DNA of 64,000 nt from Pratylenchus scribneri. Taxonomy: Eukaryota > Nematoda > Chromadorea > Rhabditida > Pratylenchidae. The notes under the pieces were generated by a model, which did no database searches, was not told the DNA's origin, and saw nothing but the letters and a program-made list of their open reading frames with translations. The translations under genes and the position numbers were made by a program. Where the stretch lies: NCBI GenBank assembly GCA_030063045.1, contig JAQSEB010000176.1:248001-312000 (forward strand). Direction: 5' to 3'. This document shows, piece by piece, positions 22,501 to 34,349 of the stretch (the stretch's first letter is position 1; every line of letters begins with the position of its first letter).

Positions 22501-23148
22501 CGGTTTTTTGTCGACAAATCAGTTTTTCGAATATAACTTTTTGTGCTTGATCCTAGACATCCAAACCTTTTATACATTTTATAGAGCTCGTTAAGACGCA
22601 TCGAATAATATATAATCTGTCATGGTTTAATTGGTTTAATACCCTTAATTTTTGATCAAACCATGACAAAATATATACCAATCGACGCGTCTTGATGAGA
22701 TCTATCGATTGGGTATAGGGTTTGGGGATCTAAGACAAACCATTATAAACTTTTCGCAATTTTCAATGTTTTTTCGTATTTTTTTCGCAAAATTAAATAA
22801 CATCCATAAAAATATGAATTAAGGAAACTGTATTTTAAAAAAACAATTTTTTAAAATCTTAACAATTAAATAATAAATATTTTAGACGCAATTAATTTAT
22901 CGTCATCTGGAAGGGAAATAATTTATCAAGAATCAATTCTCTACGTAAATGCACTTCACAAAATGTTGCAAACAAAATTTGGCATTTTTGGCGCTTCTGA
23001 ACGAATTATGACTTTAATGGATTTGTTAAATGTTGTTTGGAAAGTGCGCAATGCCCAAATCAATTTTACAATTTATATGGAAGTTTTTTATGAAAAACAA
23101 GATCCAAGACAATTTTTTTCTGAATTATTTAACTTTTGTCTCTCTTGA
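19533..23148 (+). CDS. Nuclear hormone receptor (C4 DNA-binding domain plus ligand-binding domain)
   Basis: Eight exons join in phase: 19533-19686, 19740-19829, 20259-20428, 20471-20662, 21133-21300, 22127-22275, 22322-22434 and 22886-23148, for 432 residues. The zinc-finger domain reads CRICNRLCFNSYYGILSCEG / CKQFFRRTVT / YKCWQETQNC / NCRRCRLKKCLFMGMDPRKV. The P-box is CEGCKQ. The second finger has C-x6-C and C-x9-C, and the latter only arises if exon 3 starts at 20259, which fixes that splice site. The ligand-binding part (from about residue 150) has the KDWFLTVEIARAMPFFKTL segment and helical stretches near LYVNALHKMLQTKFG. It acts in the nucleus as a transcription factor; the ligand is unknown. 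It looks like an expanded nematode-type receptor, but I cannot name the orthologue. Introns 2, 4, 5 and 7 are largely foldback elements. Confidence 0.88.
19840..20215. repeat. Foldback element filling intron 2 of the nuclear receptor
   Basis: Inverted arms run from TTTTTACCGGCAAAA / AAACCGGTTTTAGACCC at the left to GGGTCTAAAACCGGTTTCAG / TTTTGCCGGTAAAAA at the right, with the CATCGAATGGTATATAAAG core. It begins about 12 bases after the donor at 19830 and ends about 45 bases before the acceptor at 20258. Confidence 0.8.
20713..21105. repeat. Foldback element in intron 4 of the nuclear receptor
   Basis: Arms carry TGAAAATACCGAATAGAATGC at the left and GCATTCTATTCAGTATTTTCA at the right, with cores GATCTCGTCAAGTCGCATCG and CGATGCATCTTGATGAGATC. 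Same family as 19840. Confidence 0.8.
21400..22010. repeat. Composite foldback DNA in intron 5 of the nuclear receptor, with a nested second element
   Basis: A decayed copy of the CATCGAATG family (about 21420-21560) is followed at about 21600-21975 by a different palindrome. That palindrome's arms carry GTGCCTCGACAGGGATACGCC and GGCGTACCGCCTTGACAC, and AAATTAAAGAGCGCA and TGCGCTCTTTAATTT. ATCGATTGAGTA after the right end looks like the interrupted remainder of the first element. Confidence 0.65.
22495..22780. repeat. Foldback element in intron 7 of the nuclear receptor
   Basis: GAGCTCGTTAAGACGCATCG at the left pairs with CGACGCGTCTTGATGAGATC at the right, and CTGTCATGGTTTAA pairs with AAACCATGACAAA. 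Same family as 19840 and 20713. Confidence 0.75.
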
Positions 23149-23831
23149 TTTTCTTTCAAAAATTTGTTATAAATTGATTTTTTCAAATTATGATTTCCCC
23201 ATTAAATAATAATATTAAAAATACCTAATTAATTACGAGCGTTAGGAATTGGGATGCCGCGTTCTATTAAAATGGAATAATGGAAAACACACATTTTCCT
23301 CTTTCATATTATTGAGATATTATTGGAAAAATAGCTTAATAAATTTATGGTCCTCACTTACATCTAATAATATCTTTAGTTAAGCTATGTTATACAAATA
23401 GAAACAACGCTTTGGCTCCAAGAGGAGTAGGATTTTTGGGGACCTTCAAAAAATTTTTTCTATCTGACCAAAAAAAATAATTTTTATACCAAAAAATAGA
23501 GCAGACTTTAGGGCATAGGATAGTATAATTTCAATAATTTCAGACAAGTAAAAAAATTATCAGAATTTTAGAGCAAACGCCTAGGCCAAAGTCAGAGCCA
23601 ACGATTCAAGAAACAAGATTTTGGCCTTGTATTATGGTTTGATTTTTTCGAAAGGAAAATTTTTCGGCAAATTAATTTTTTTCGCTAATTAATAAACTTT
23701 CTTTCTTTTAATAAATATGATTTAACATTTTTCGTGTCAATTTTGGAAGGATGACAAATTAAAGAATGCTTTCATGAATAGTGTTAACTTCTTTCCATTT
23801 CCTTCTTCTCTGATTTTAAATTTGAACATTT
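23149..23831. other. Convergent intergenic region between nuclear receptor and copy C
   Basis: AT-rich 3' flanks of a plus-strand and a minus-strand gene. I see no further feature. TTCTTTTAATAAA near 23710 may be a poly(A)-type signal but is not distinctive in this composition. Confidence 0.4.
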
Positions 23832-26800
23832 CTACAAATATTTGCGAATATCATTTGATGGATTTTCTTGATCGAATGTGAAAATGTTGGACAAATCGCT
23901 CTCTTCTCCATCATCTGCAATGGCTATTAAATTATAAATATTAATTCCATCTATTTTAATTTTATGCTAATAAGCCTATTGATGCCAGAAATCCCCGAAG
24001 GTGGGTATATTGTGAATATGTCTGCTTGTAATGCAAAAAGTAGCCAATTTTACTAAAATTGCCTAATAATTTGACTAAAGCAATTTTGGGCTCTCCGCGT
24101 TCCAATTCAAAACTTAAATTTCAGTCTAAATATTCTATATATTAATAGCAACTAAGTTAATTTCCAAAAGTCCTTCCTAATTTATAAATAAAATAATTAT
24201 GAAAAAAAATGAATATCTCTAATTATAATTCAAAAAATGAGTTAAATTCCATCAAAATTGGATAATACTATTAATTTTGGAACTAAAAAATTACGTTATG
24301 TTAAAAATCAATTTTTGGGTCTTCCGCTATACCAAATTCAAGCACAAATTTGAGTCTATTACTATATTATATTGGTAGCTTAGCAAAGTTTAACTAAGTT
24401 GTCCTATTAATCAATAAATATAATTATTGACAATGCAATTTTTTACCTGCTGTAAAATGTTGCTCTGCTGAAAGTGCAGCAATATTGCTTGATGTATTCC
24501 TATGATGATGTTGTGACGACCCAGCCACATTGATTGACGAAGATGCTGTTTTTGCTGTTTGAATTGGTAGCAAATTTCCATGTCCCGTGGATTCATCTGC
24601 TGGTATATTCCCTTGATAATGACTAAATTCGCCTGATCTAATTTGAGCGGATTCTCCTGTATTCATTGGTTGAAATGGCAAATTTTGTTGAGAATTTAAA
24701 TGTTGTTGAAATATATCCGTTGGTGGTATATTCCACTGACCTTGATGAGAAGTACCGGTTGGATAAATTTGACTGTATTTATGCAATATTCCCGCCATTG
24801 ATTCTTCTGTCAATGGATTGAGTGGCAAATTTTGTTGCCTCTCTCCAATGTTTTCGCCTATATCCATTGGCGGCATATTCCCCAGATCATGATGAGTAGA
24901 TCTGGTTGGATAAATTTGACGGTATTTGTGCAATATTTTTGCCACTGATTCTTCCGTCAATGGATTGAGTGGCAAATTGTCTTGCCTCTCTCCTATGTTT
25001 TCTCCAATATTTATTGATGGTATATTCCCACGGGCCAATATTTCTGCCATTGATTCTTCTGTTAACGGATGAATTGGCAAATATTGTGGCCTCTCTCCAA
25101 TGTGTTCTCCTGCTGCAGTATTAATTGGTGGAATATTCACCGGGGTCTGATGAGTGAATCCGCTTGGATTAAATTGAGCCAATTCACTTGATTTTCCTAA
25201 ATATTCATCAGCAAAAGTCTCTAATACTTCATTTGAAAATTGTCCTCCGGTTGCTGTTCCCAAATTTCCATGTTTCGCTGGATGTCCCTGTAAATTTGTT
25301 TGAGGAGGCCAATTTGCTGCCATCGATGAGTGCATCAATTTTTGTTGCTTAATTGGACGAAAATCACTGCCAATTTCCGTGTCTTTTCCTTGTTTTAGAA
25401 CATTTTGATCCAAATATTGTTGTTGTCTTTCTTGTCTAAGACGGGCTTGCGCCCCTGTTAGGCCATATCTTTCCCAGCTGGGTATAATGCGGGTCTGTGC
25501 CTTTATTATCAGCCAATAATTCATCCCATTCGGGTACTTTCTGTCCCATCTCTTCGTCCTCAGCTATTGGCCGTAAATGAGTATTAGACGGGACTCCTCC
25601 CTCGTGACCTTCCATTAAACCGGTGGAACGCGGGAATTCTCCCTTGTTAATATCCATTGAAATGGTAAAATGCGAGCCTGAGCTCTCGTGGTCCACCATT
25701 TTCTCTTCCCAATTGGGTATCTGGCCTTTATTCTCGCCCACTTCCTGGCGTTTCTTTTGGATAAATCGGCATAAGCCGTAGCCATGATCGGCTTGGATTT
25801 TCCGGTGATCAATGATCCCGATTGGTACCTTGTTGTAAGGCCCCACCGATATAATTCCGATCGGGTGGTGTTTAAACCTATTGCGCCTCCCTGGAATTTC
25901 TTCCGTCAACGGCGACTTTTGAATAATTAGTTCGGCACCCCACCACACCACACATTTCCCCACGAACTCACAGTTTGACTGCCCCACACATTTGGCCATC
26001 CCACGGTTTGACTCACAGCTTTTTCCGCACATTTGCACAAGCACACATTGCTTCGCACCGGATTGCTGCTTGCCCCATCCATTGGCCCAGGATTGCAGCT
26101 CCGCACAGATCCCACAATTTGCCGCACAATTGTTGACATTGGCCATCAATAGTTGTTGGCATTTGTCCTCGCACATTTTGGTTGTTCCGCACATTGGGCC
26201 GCACATTTTCGCACAAATTATTTCGCACATTTTGGACTGAGTCAGGGGAGGACTGCCTGACCCGCCTCACCTCACCTCTTTTATAGGCGTCGCGGGTTGA
26301 GGATTATGTCATCCATCAATTTCCTTTTCACTTCACTTTTTGTGTTTTGTGGTCAACTTTCCCTTCACTTGTTGTGTGCTTTGATTCCTTTTCCCTTTGT
26401 GGGTCAATTTCCCAAGCTGCCGTTGATGGCCGCCGGCTTCCTTTTCCCTTCCTCCTTCTCACCACTTGGCGTCCTTTCTCTTGTTCGCTTATTGCGTCGG
26501 CCCACTCGCTTTTGGGTCTTTGGAATTTATTGGAAAAGGGATTTGGGAAATGTTGGAAATTGGGGAAGAAATGTTTTGGGAATTGTTTTGGGTCGATGTT
26601 GGGCTTTGCCCAACATCTCCCATCCTTTACACTATATTCAAAATTCGGTTTGTCAATTTTTAAGAATATCCACAATTGAGTACCCTCTATCACTACCTAC
26701 GTTTTTGTATTTACAATTATGCTCCGCTGGATTCATATGAAAACTCATTTTCTATTTCCACCAAAAAAACGGATATGGGAGAGGGGGAGCTTCGATGATG

Positions 26801-27986
26801 GAAATACGCATTTTTAGTATTATTTTTCATGTTTCTAATGGCTGAACCATTATTGGCCTTTATTTAAACCGGCTTGGAAAATTCAAACTTGCGAATTATC
26901 TGTCATATTATGTATATATATGTTAAAGAAAATATTAGAATAAAATTGTCAAAATATTTTTGAAATGAGTAAAATTCTGAAAATTCAAAGTCAAAAAAAA
27001 TTCAAAAGATTTTGAATAATAGAAAAAAAATCTACTCAAAATTTTTCACATTTTCAAAATATACCAACTTCTGGAATATTCTGGAAATAGATAAAATTCT
27101 GGGAACATTTAGAGAATTTTAAAATTTTTTAAATTGTGTACGAGTTGCCAAATGTACGAATTGCCTTGACACCGAATACTTATACCATCATCATTATTTT
27201 TGCATAAAATTTGGAATTAAAAGAAGTTGCGACATGAATAGATAATGATTTTAGGCTTTAAATTTATTAACTTATTTTAAGATTAGGACAGGGGAAAGAA
27301 GAATTTAAAAACATCCATATTTTGCGCATTATAAGTATAAATTTTACAATTATTGATAATTTCTCATGTCACACATTTTTTCTATATTTGAAGCCTCACG
27401 CGAAAGACAAAATGGTTATGAATTTGAATCTGATCAATTTTATCAAAATCCCAATGCACACTTTTAAGACGAATTCCAAAAAATGGAAAATTTCAGGGTA
27501 CTCAAAAGTGTCTATTCAATGAAGGGATAAACATTACCCAATGTTGTTCAAAATGAATGGAATTGGATCGATCTATAAAGTGTATTGGAAAATATATTAT
27601 TATTATTATTATTCCATTAAGAAAATTTAAGAAAAAGTGAATATTGTATTTACCGATTTATTTTCTGTCATTTCCACTTTCACTGCCAAGGAAAATTTTT
27701 TATTCATCATCGCATAAGAATTCCATAAAGGTTCCCATTTTTTGGGCACTTCCAATGGAACATCAACATCGGATTTTGTTATCACACTTTTATCTTCCGG
27801 ATCAATTTCCCATTTACCATTCTCCGACTTTTTGGCCAATTTCAATAGAAATTGACCATCTTTTCCTTCAAAATTATTTGGTTCATTTTTTAATCCTTCT
27901 TTGTTAATTTGAATATAGACTACAAACGTGGAGGAATTTAGTCCAATTAAAATTGCAATTATATAATACTTAATAAAAATATTCAT
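23832..27986 (-). pseudogene. Secreted-family copy C, interrupted
   Basis: Exon 1 (27986-27654) is intact: signal peptide MNIFIKYYIIAILIGLNSS, then FEGKDGQFLLKLAKKSENGK and LAVKVEMTENKSV. Exon 2 (from 27572) starts DPIPFILNNIG and then hits a TAA. The large exon (ending at 24447) is open and carries four copies of a unit like NIGERQxNLPLNPLTEESMA plus FADEYLGKSSELAQ. The tail exon (23923-23832) reads EESDLSNIFTFDQENPSND. Large-exon and tail phases fit each other. Between exon 2 and the large exon lies a GC-rich segment with its own long frame (25436-26230). Either the N-terminal part is dead, or the locus uses exons I could not identify. Confidence 0.6.
25436..26230 (-). other. 264-codon open frame in a GC-rich insert, unrecognised
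   Basis: The frame is much more GC-rich than its neighbours. Its N-terminal half is Cys-rich (MCEIICAKMCGPMCGTTKMC) because the DNA is a run of AATGTGCGG-like units. The C-terminal half has two similar segments (GQIPNWEEKMVDHESSGSH and GQKVPEWDELLADNKGTDP). It overlaps the beginning of copy C's large exon in another frame. The flanking 26240-26740 is also GC-rich and non-coding. It may be part of a mobile insertion or a locally duplicated coding segment. I do not recognise it and cannot show it is translated. Confidence 0.3.
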
Positions 27987-29212
27987 CTGAAAAAATAATG
28001 AAAAATTGATTTAATTAATAAATTGTCTGAAAATATAATTAGTATATTAATTTAAAAATAATTTACTTAATTTTATATGTTACGGGCAGTATAATTGATT
28101 AACGGTTCAAGACTGATTGAAACTGCAAATAATAAAAAAATACCAAAAATGCTTTGCAAAACCCAAAATTTATTAGGACTCTTGGCTGCGGGTTCAAAGC
28201 TTTTCGAGACCGGATCATGGATTTTACAATTTTCTCCCTACTAAAAAATAACCAAAAAGTGATGGAGCTGAATAGGGAATAATGTTGGCAAATATGGATG
28301 ACCTATACTACCAGTCTCCATCCACACTATAGTTTTGCTTTCGTTTCCCTAAAAAGTGGCCAATCACTCATTTGAAAGCGGTGGAATATATCAATAATCC
28401 CCACTGAAAATCGATCAATTTCTTCATTGTCAGCAGCCTCGACTCAGGATTTTTTGGATTTGATCAAATCTAGAAAGCGCGCGATTTGGCCTAGAAAATC
28501 GAATAAAAACTATGGATCCGTTTGAAAGGGTCAGGTAATTGCAGATGTTTTCACCAAGATAGAGGGATTTCGGCCTCATAGAATGATTATCAAAAATTAT
28601 AGCTTTATAGCTTTATATACTAATAATTTCAAATTAAATTTTATTGAAAAATTGGAATAGAATCTCCTTTCTTTTAGGTATTATAATTTTATTTTTCAAT
28701 ATTATTTTTATTTTTTTCTATAATGGAATAAAACAAAATGTCCTTATTGACTAATAAGCAAATTTTGGTACTTCTTAATTTAATTATCTGTACCGAGATT
28801 TTTTTTTGAATGAAAGGTCCTACCTCCTTAAGGGTGTTTAGGATTAGGATTACGGATACGAGAGATGATATCCTATCCCCTTAAGTTCCTAACCCTATAC
28901 CGGATGATCCATGGGGGTTAGGATTACCTTTAACCTTGTGTCCCAAAAATAATCTGGGTACAGAGAATTAAGAAGTACCCAAATTTTTATATTCAAATTT
29001 TGTTAAAAAGAATATTTAAAATCTATCAAATTTTCATGGCAGCATTTTTCATTATGCATTATCAAAGCATCTATTTATATATAATTTAAAATTTTGATAA
29101 TATAAAATAGAAATATAAAATAATTTATTGTTTAGCTTGTCATATCAATATTTTAAAAAAATGTAATATATTTAATAATAATCAAAAATTGTGCTCTCTT
29201 CTTCAATTTTAC
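27987..29212. other. Spacer between copies C and D
   Basis: Apart from the palindrome at 28760-28987, no gene or RNA is seen. Upstream of copy C (27990) there is no TTTCAG-independent promoter motif that I can identify. Confidence 0.4.
28760..28987. repeat. Foldback element with TTTGGTACTTCTTAATT ends
   Basis: AATTTTGGTACTTCTTAATT at the left and AATTAAGAAGTACCCAAATT at the right are inverted copies. Inner GGATTAGGATTACGG and CCTAACCCTATACCGG also pair loosely. Confidence 0.7.
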
Positions 29213-31363
29213 TTAATCAGACTTCGCAGAATGTAAATTTGATGATTCGGACAAAATTTGTTCAATATTTGGTGGTTTTTCTTCATGGAAAATGCTGGAC
29301 AAATCGCTTTCCTCCTCTTTATGGCCAATGGCTGTTAAATTATAAATTTAATTAAACAAATTTGTCGATTTATATTTAAGCCCTGATTGAGTTGGATTGA
29401 TTATTATAAATTTTCAACTTAATTTAAATTCAAAGTGTCATTGTAAAAAAGTCAGAAAAATCTGATTTTTTCGTTTTTTGATCATGACTAAATATTTGAT
29501 ATATCGTAAATATTTACTTTTAGGATTTATTTAAACCTTTGAAATCGTGCTCTCCTGAAGCGGCAGCAACAATGCTCGATGTCTTTCCATAATATTGTGG
29601 ACCTGCTGCTTCATCAAATGTGGAAGATGTTTTTGATTTTTGAAATGATGCATTTTCTTGCCACATAGATTCTACTAAATTATTTGGTCTTCCAATGGGA
29701 TTTACTGCTGCATTCATTGTTGGAATATTCCCCTGATCTTGACGAGTAAATCCACTTGAAATAAATTGAGCCAATTCATTTTGCCCTCCTCCATATTCAT
29801 CAATTTGCCCCATTCCTTGATTTATTATTTGTTTTCCTGTGGCTGCCAAATTTTCCGTATTCCACGGATTTTCACGTTCCTGCTGATGTTCTTCCCAGTG
29901 CGAAGGAAATGGAGACCAATTTTCGGCTACAAATTTATGCTTTTTCACTGGGCGATTTTCATCACCAATTTCATTGCCTTTTCCATGTTTTTGAATATTT
30001 TGCCCTAAATAATATTGTCCTCCTACTTTCCAAGACTGTCTATTCTGTACATTAAAAGCTGAGTGCATTAATTTCGGTCCAGCAGTTTGTGGCCAATTTT
30101 CCAACCGTCGTCCTTCACCTCCAATTTCAGGCATTAATAGTCCCTTTCCATGCCTTCGAGCAGCATTTTGTGACCCCTCTGCATTTTTATGATATTTTTG
30201 TTGAATATTTTCGGCTTCAGGAAAATAATTTGCATTTTTAATAATTTGGTTAATGGCCATTTTTTGCGCCAACAATTGTTGCTGCCTAAACAAATCCTGT
30301 TGTGTTAAATCCGTATTTAAATTTTGTCTGGGTTGAGGGAGGGAAGAAGGTTGGGCTTGGGATTGGGACTGCAATTGTTGTACATTTTTATGCCGATTTG
30401 TTGTTAAATCCTGTAATAAACATAGAATAAATACTTTTTGATGGTTATGGCTTAAGATTTCAAATAATAAGAAAAAATAAAGGTTCAAATTTAGTTAGAG
30501 AAATAACATAAAAATAAAAAATAAATGGCAATATTTTAAAAGGCTTTATTTAATTATTATTATTTTATTGCTAATTTTCTCTTTTAAATATTATATTATA
30601 TAAATATTTTACTTTTGTATCTTAATTATTTTCCATTGAAAAATATTCACTAACAAAAATTACTACCGTATTTATTCTATTAGAAGCCCAGTCTCTATTA
30701 GAAGTCCACCCTAGGCTCTGAAATTTATAAGCCCATGGGCTTCTAATAGAATAAATACGGTAATTATAATGGAAATATACCTAGAAATCTTTTTTTTCAG
30801 GATAATAAATAAAAATACCAATGATGAGCTCATTTCCTTTTCAATTTTTATCAAGAATTGTTCTATAATTTTCTGATTCTGTCCAGGTCCACTGCAACTG
30901 CCCCCGATTTGGTCATTTTCCATCTGCTTCAAATGGAGTGTCAAACGTTGACCTCCTTGTGACAAAATGAATGGAATTGGTTTGATTTTGATCTAGATCA
31001 AATTTAAATTGAATTTAATGCATTAATCATCACCGATTTATTGCCGGCCATTTCAATTTTCACAGCCAAAATAAATGATTCCCCATTCTTTGTGTTCAGA
31101 AAAAGAGCTGCCCATTTTTCCGGCACATCCAATGACACATGATCGGACTTTGTTATTTCACTTTTAGCCTCCGGGTCATATTCCCATTGGCCATTCGACC
31201 ATTTGGCCATTTTTACCCGAAATTGTCCATTTTTATTTTTACTTTCAAATTTTTTTGGTTCACTTTTCAATCCGCTTTTGTCAATTGTAATATGGACCAA
31301 CATGGAGGAATTTATACTGATTAAAATGGAAAGAATGTAAAAATGTTTAATAAAAATTTTCAT
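29213..31363 (-). CDS. Secreted low-complexity family protein, copy D
   Basis: Exons 31363-31034, 30992-30819, 30410-29537 and 29331-29213 join in phase, giving 498 residues without a break. It has the signal peptide MKIFIKHFYILSILISINSS, then NGQFRVKMAKWSNGQWEYDP, SLDVPEKWAALF and LAVKIEMAGNKSV. Exon 2 has KPIPFILSQGGQRLTLHLKQ. The large exon is Q/N-rich (QQLQSQSQAQPSSLPQPRQN) with repeated PEIGGEGRR / NEIGDENRP-like pieces, DEYGGGQNELAQFISSGFT and QKSKTSSTFDEA. The tail reads EEESDLSSIFHEEKPPNIEQ and ends SNLHSAKSD. The separate Q/H-rich exons of A and B are absent. This is the cleanest intact copy. Function is unknown; a secreted role is inferred. Confidence 0.78.
30664..30762. repeat. Short hairpin element in intron 2 of copy D
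   Basis: TACCGTATTTATTCTATTAG and CTAATAGAATAAATACGGTA are perfect inverted ends of a 99-bp unit. A related left end (ACTGTATTTTTTTCCATTAGAAGCC) occurs near 63757, so this is a dispersed family. Confidence 0.75.
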
Positions 31364-31423
31364 CTGCAATAAAAGAGGGAAACTTTGATTTAAAATATTG
31401 CGGATACAAAATTGTCTATAAAC

Positions 31424-31884
31424 TAGGGTTAATTCTCCGTGGACGGAAAATTAAATCACGGGTAGTCGGGTAGTGCGGATAATCATGGCACGATTAAGGG
31501 ACTGATAAACCATCTACAAAAATTTCCCGCGAATACTATCCGTCCCATACTCCTTTGTTATACTGTATATTTTATTTTGAAATTTCTTATTTTAAAAATT
31601 GTCAAAATAAAAAAATTAAATCTTTTTTTTTCTGTACTAAAATAAATCCTTTTGATTTATTATTTTTCTAAATGATCATATTGGGACATGGTTGCCATCT
31701 CTAAAATAAAAAAAATCCGGCATATGGATCAAAAATAAATTGCAAATGTTCTGTAAAAATAAGAGTTGCGGGTAAGCGGATAATCAGGGCGCGTATAAGG
31801 ATAATGCGGATAAGAGGGAAGCGGATAACGGGATTCGGTGGCCAAAAATCCTGCAAACGTCACGTCCACGGGGAATTAACCCTA
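31424..31884. mobile_element. hAT-like element with GCGGATAA repeats, upstream of copy D
   Basis: Ends TAGGGTTAATTCTCCGTGGAC and GTCCACGGGGAATTAACCCTA are inverted copies. The flanks CTATAAAC and CTATAAAT agree at 7 of 8 positions, fitting an aged 8-bp target duplication. Subterminal repeats resemble GCGGATAATCA. Non-coding. Confidence 0.8.
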
Positions 31885-32029
31885 CTATAAATCCTAAATT
31901 AAACATTTCTTTTCTGATAATGAGACAATGAGAATGAATGGATTTTCTTAAATGTGATCCACAAATACCATTTCATCATCTTGTCACTATTAAATAAATT
32001 GCAAAATGTAAAACACGGTTTTGTATTTT

Positions 32030-32290
32030 TTATATAGCTGGTTCATTGCCCCTTGTTTGCCCAAAAATTGGCCAACCAAAACCCCAAATGCGCGCGATAT
32101 GACCCTCTCCACTCTCTACCCTACTCATCCTTTTTCTTCACGGTTTTGCCCAAAAATTGGCCAAAACAAGGAGGAGAAAAAATTAAGCCTATTAAAATCA
32201 ATAATCCACGCATTGAGCGGCGCGCATCTGCAATAGACCCTTCAACTAAACACTATATCAGATCTAGTATAGAATATAGATAGGAGACAA
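32030..32290 (-). promoter_or_regulatory. Conserved upstream block of copy D
   Basis: This block and 36370-36665 (upstream of copy E) share ordered motifs: AAAAATTGGCCAAAA, GCGCGATAT, the GGAGGAGAAAAAATTAA-like stretch, CGGCGCGCATCT / CCGCACGCATCT and an ATC(A)GATCTAGT-like end. The two genes are paralogues on the same strand, so this is a duplicated 5' region and the best promoter candidate for the family. It starts about 670 bases upstream of the D start codon, with the hAT-like element inserted between. Confidence 0.5.
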
Positions 32291-32765
32291 GATGAAGATG
32301 GGGCGCTGCACCGAAATTTTCCAAGATTTCAGGCCGTGTCGGAATTGATAGGGATTTAAATGGAATTTAATATAATCTCCGCTTTCCAATTAATTAATTA
32401 TAATTTTCCACTAAAATTATGAAATATAATAAATAATGATGAATTCTTGTGCCAAATTATTTAGCTTTAAAATTAAATGCCGGTTCTCAATAGGTTTTTT
32501 AATCGATCCAAACTATGGCTGCAGGACATCTTTTATTAAGGAAAAGTAATAGGGAATCTTTGGGAAAGTTCCTTCCTGACTTCAAGGCATAATTCGCATT
32601 TTTGGAATGATGAGTAAGGGCCAGACAACAAGGTAAAGGATAAAAGAATCTTATTATTATTTGAAAAAAAAATAAAACAATATTTCAATTATGAAGTATG
32701 AACACAATTTTTCATCCTTTTTTTTATTTATATTGAAAGACAATAAATAATTAATTATTTTCAAT

Positions 32766-33102
32766 TTAAAAATTATATACAATATTCATACTAGAAAAAA
32801 TCAATAAAGTATTTTGATATTCTTTTTTTCTCAAATTTGCACGACAAAGTGGACATTTATAATTGTTACTTTCCCTGAAAATAAATTTAATTTTTTTTTT
32901 AATTTAAATCTTTTCTTGAATACTAGCTTGCATACAATCCCAATGAAAATAATGCTAAAATAAAATAAATTTAATTATGTATAATTATATTTTTTTATTT
33001 TAATGTTATTTTTAAAATTTAACGCACTCCGCAATAAAGTCATTCCAATTCGTCTTCATTCTCAAAATCATCCAAACAAATTGCGCAATGCTTTTCATCC
33101 AT
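32766..33102 (-). pseudogene. Small RING-H2 zinc finger gene, broken
   Basis: Three pieces read as a RING-H2 finger: MDEKHCAICLDDFENEDELE then an in-frame TGA then LYCG (33102-33028), HYFHWDCMQA (32954-32924), and ESNNYKCPLCRANLR (from 32874). Zinc ligands follow C-x2-C ... C-x-H-x2-H-x2-C ... C-x2-C (the C, H and D/C order is typical of RING-H2 E3 ligases). The TGA sits where an Arg codon (CGA or AGA) would be expected. The junction between pieces 2 and 3 is also out of phase by one base. Two independent defects make a pseudogene the most likely call. Confidence 0.55.
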
Positions 33103-34349
33103 ATTTATAATATTTTTACCAAAAATTGCAACTAAAAAATTTAAAAATTAACGAGCGATTTGGCCATCTCTTTCTGGCTTCATCGCACTTCTCTTGATTG
33201 CCAACAATCTCAAATTTTGGGATTTTTGCAAAGGTCCAATGACAAATACATATTATACATATTCGACGATTTGGCCTAAAACTTTTTGTATAGCCGTAAA
33301 ATAAGAAAACAAGGATCCAACTATGTTCACAAAATTAAACTAATAAGAGTGTTACTTGAATTATTATTAGTCAAAATAAAATTGAAAAATTTATTTTTTG
33401 TCGTCAAACGTCACATAAACCCAAACGGAACAATGATGAGAATATTTCAAATTTCCAAAAAAAATTAATATATCTTTTGTTGTATAAAAATATGATAGAA
33501 TTTAACAGTTGGTTAATAAAATAGAAAAATAATAATGTACGTTTTCACTTTTTTATGAACATTTTTTAAATGCAATATATTAAATAATAGTAAATCTTGA
33601 ATTGTGGCCTCTTCTTTCGAATTCACTCAAATTTTCCCGAATGTGAATTTGATGATTCCGACAAAATTTGGTCAATATTTGGTGGATTTTCTTGATTGAA
33701 AATGTTGCAAAATTCGCTTTCCTCTCCTTCATCTACAATGTCTAAGCAAATTTGGCAACATTATATTGCCCTGGATTTATAGAATAATTAATGAATTTAT
33801 TGGAAATTGCAAATATTGGAAATTCATTTTCTGAATTGCCCATGCCCACTCTATTGTTGGACAAATTTTGAAATTTGGCCTTATAGACAATGTGTAGGCA
33901 CGAAAATAGGCTCATTCGATAAGGCATGGTCGATTTACTATATGAAATTTCAATTTCAAAGGGTTAAGAGATTGTTTAAAATAACAATTTCAGCTAGATT
34001 ACTATTCCGTCTTCTGTGCCCTCCCCCAGCCCTGACCTTAATACGGGTCTGAACTCTGAAATCGAAATTTCATAGACTAAATCGAAATGCTGATTCAAAT
34101 GAGCCTATTCTCATGGCTGTATACTTTGTCTGGAAAACGTTATTCCAAAAATAGCTAAGCTTTATGGCTTGGACAATTCAGGAAATGCCCCAAATTTCCA
34201 TGATTGACTGTTATATATACAAAAAATGGCAAAATATTAAAAAGTCGAATTGTTTCTTTTTCGAAATTTTTTTGCTAAAATATTCTGGCAAGATAAATTT
34301 AATTAATCATCTTGATAATAAATATATAAACCTGCAAGGCTTAAAATTT

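Noticed and set aside
33040..33042. TGA in the RING gene as selenocysteine
   Set aside because: The position expects Arg, not Cys, and a second frame defect exists; pseudogenisation is simpler.
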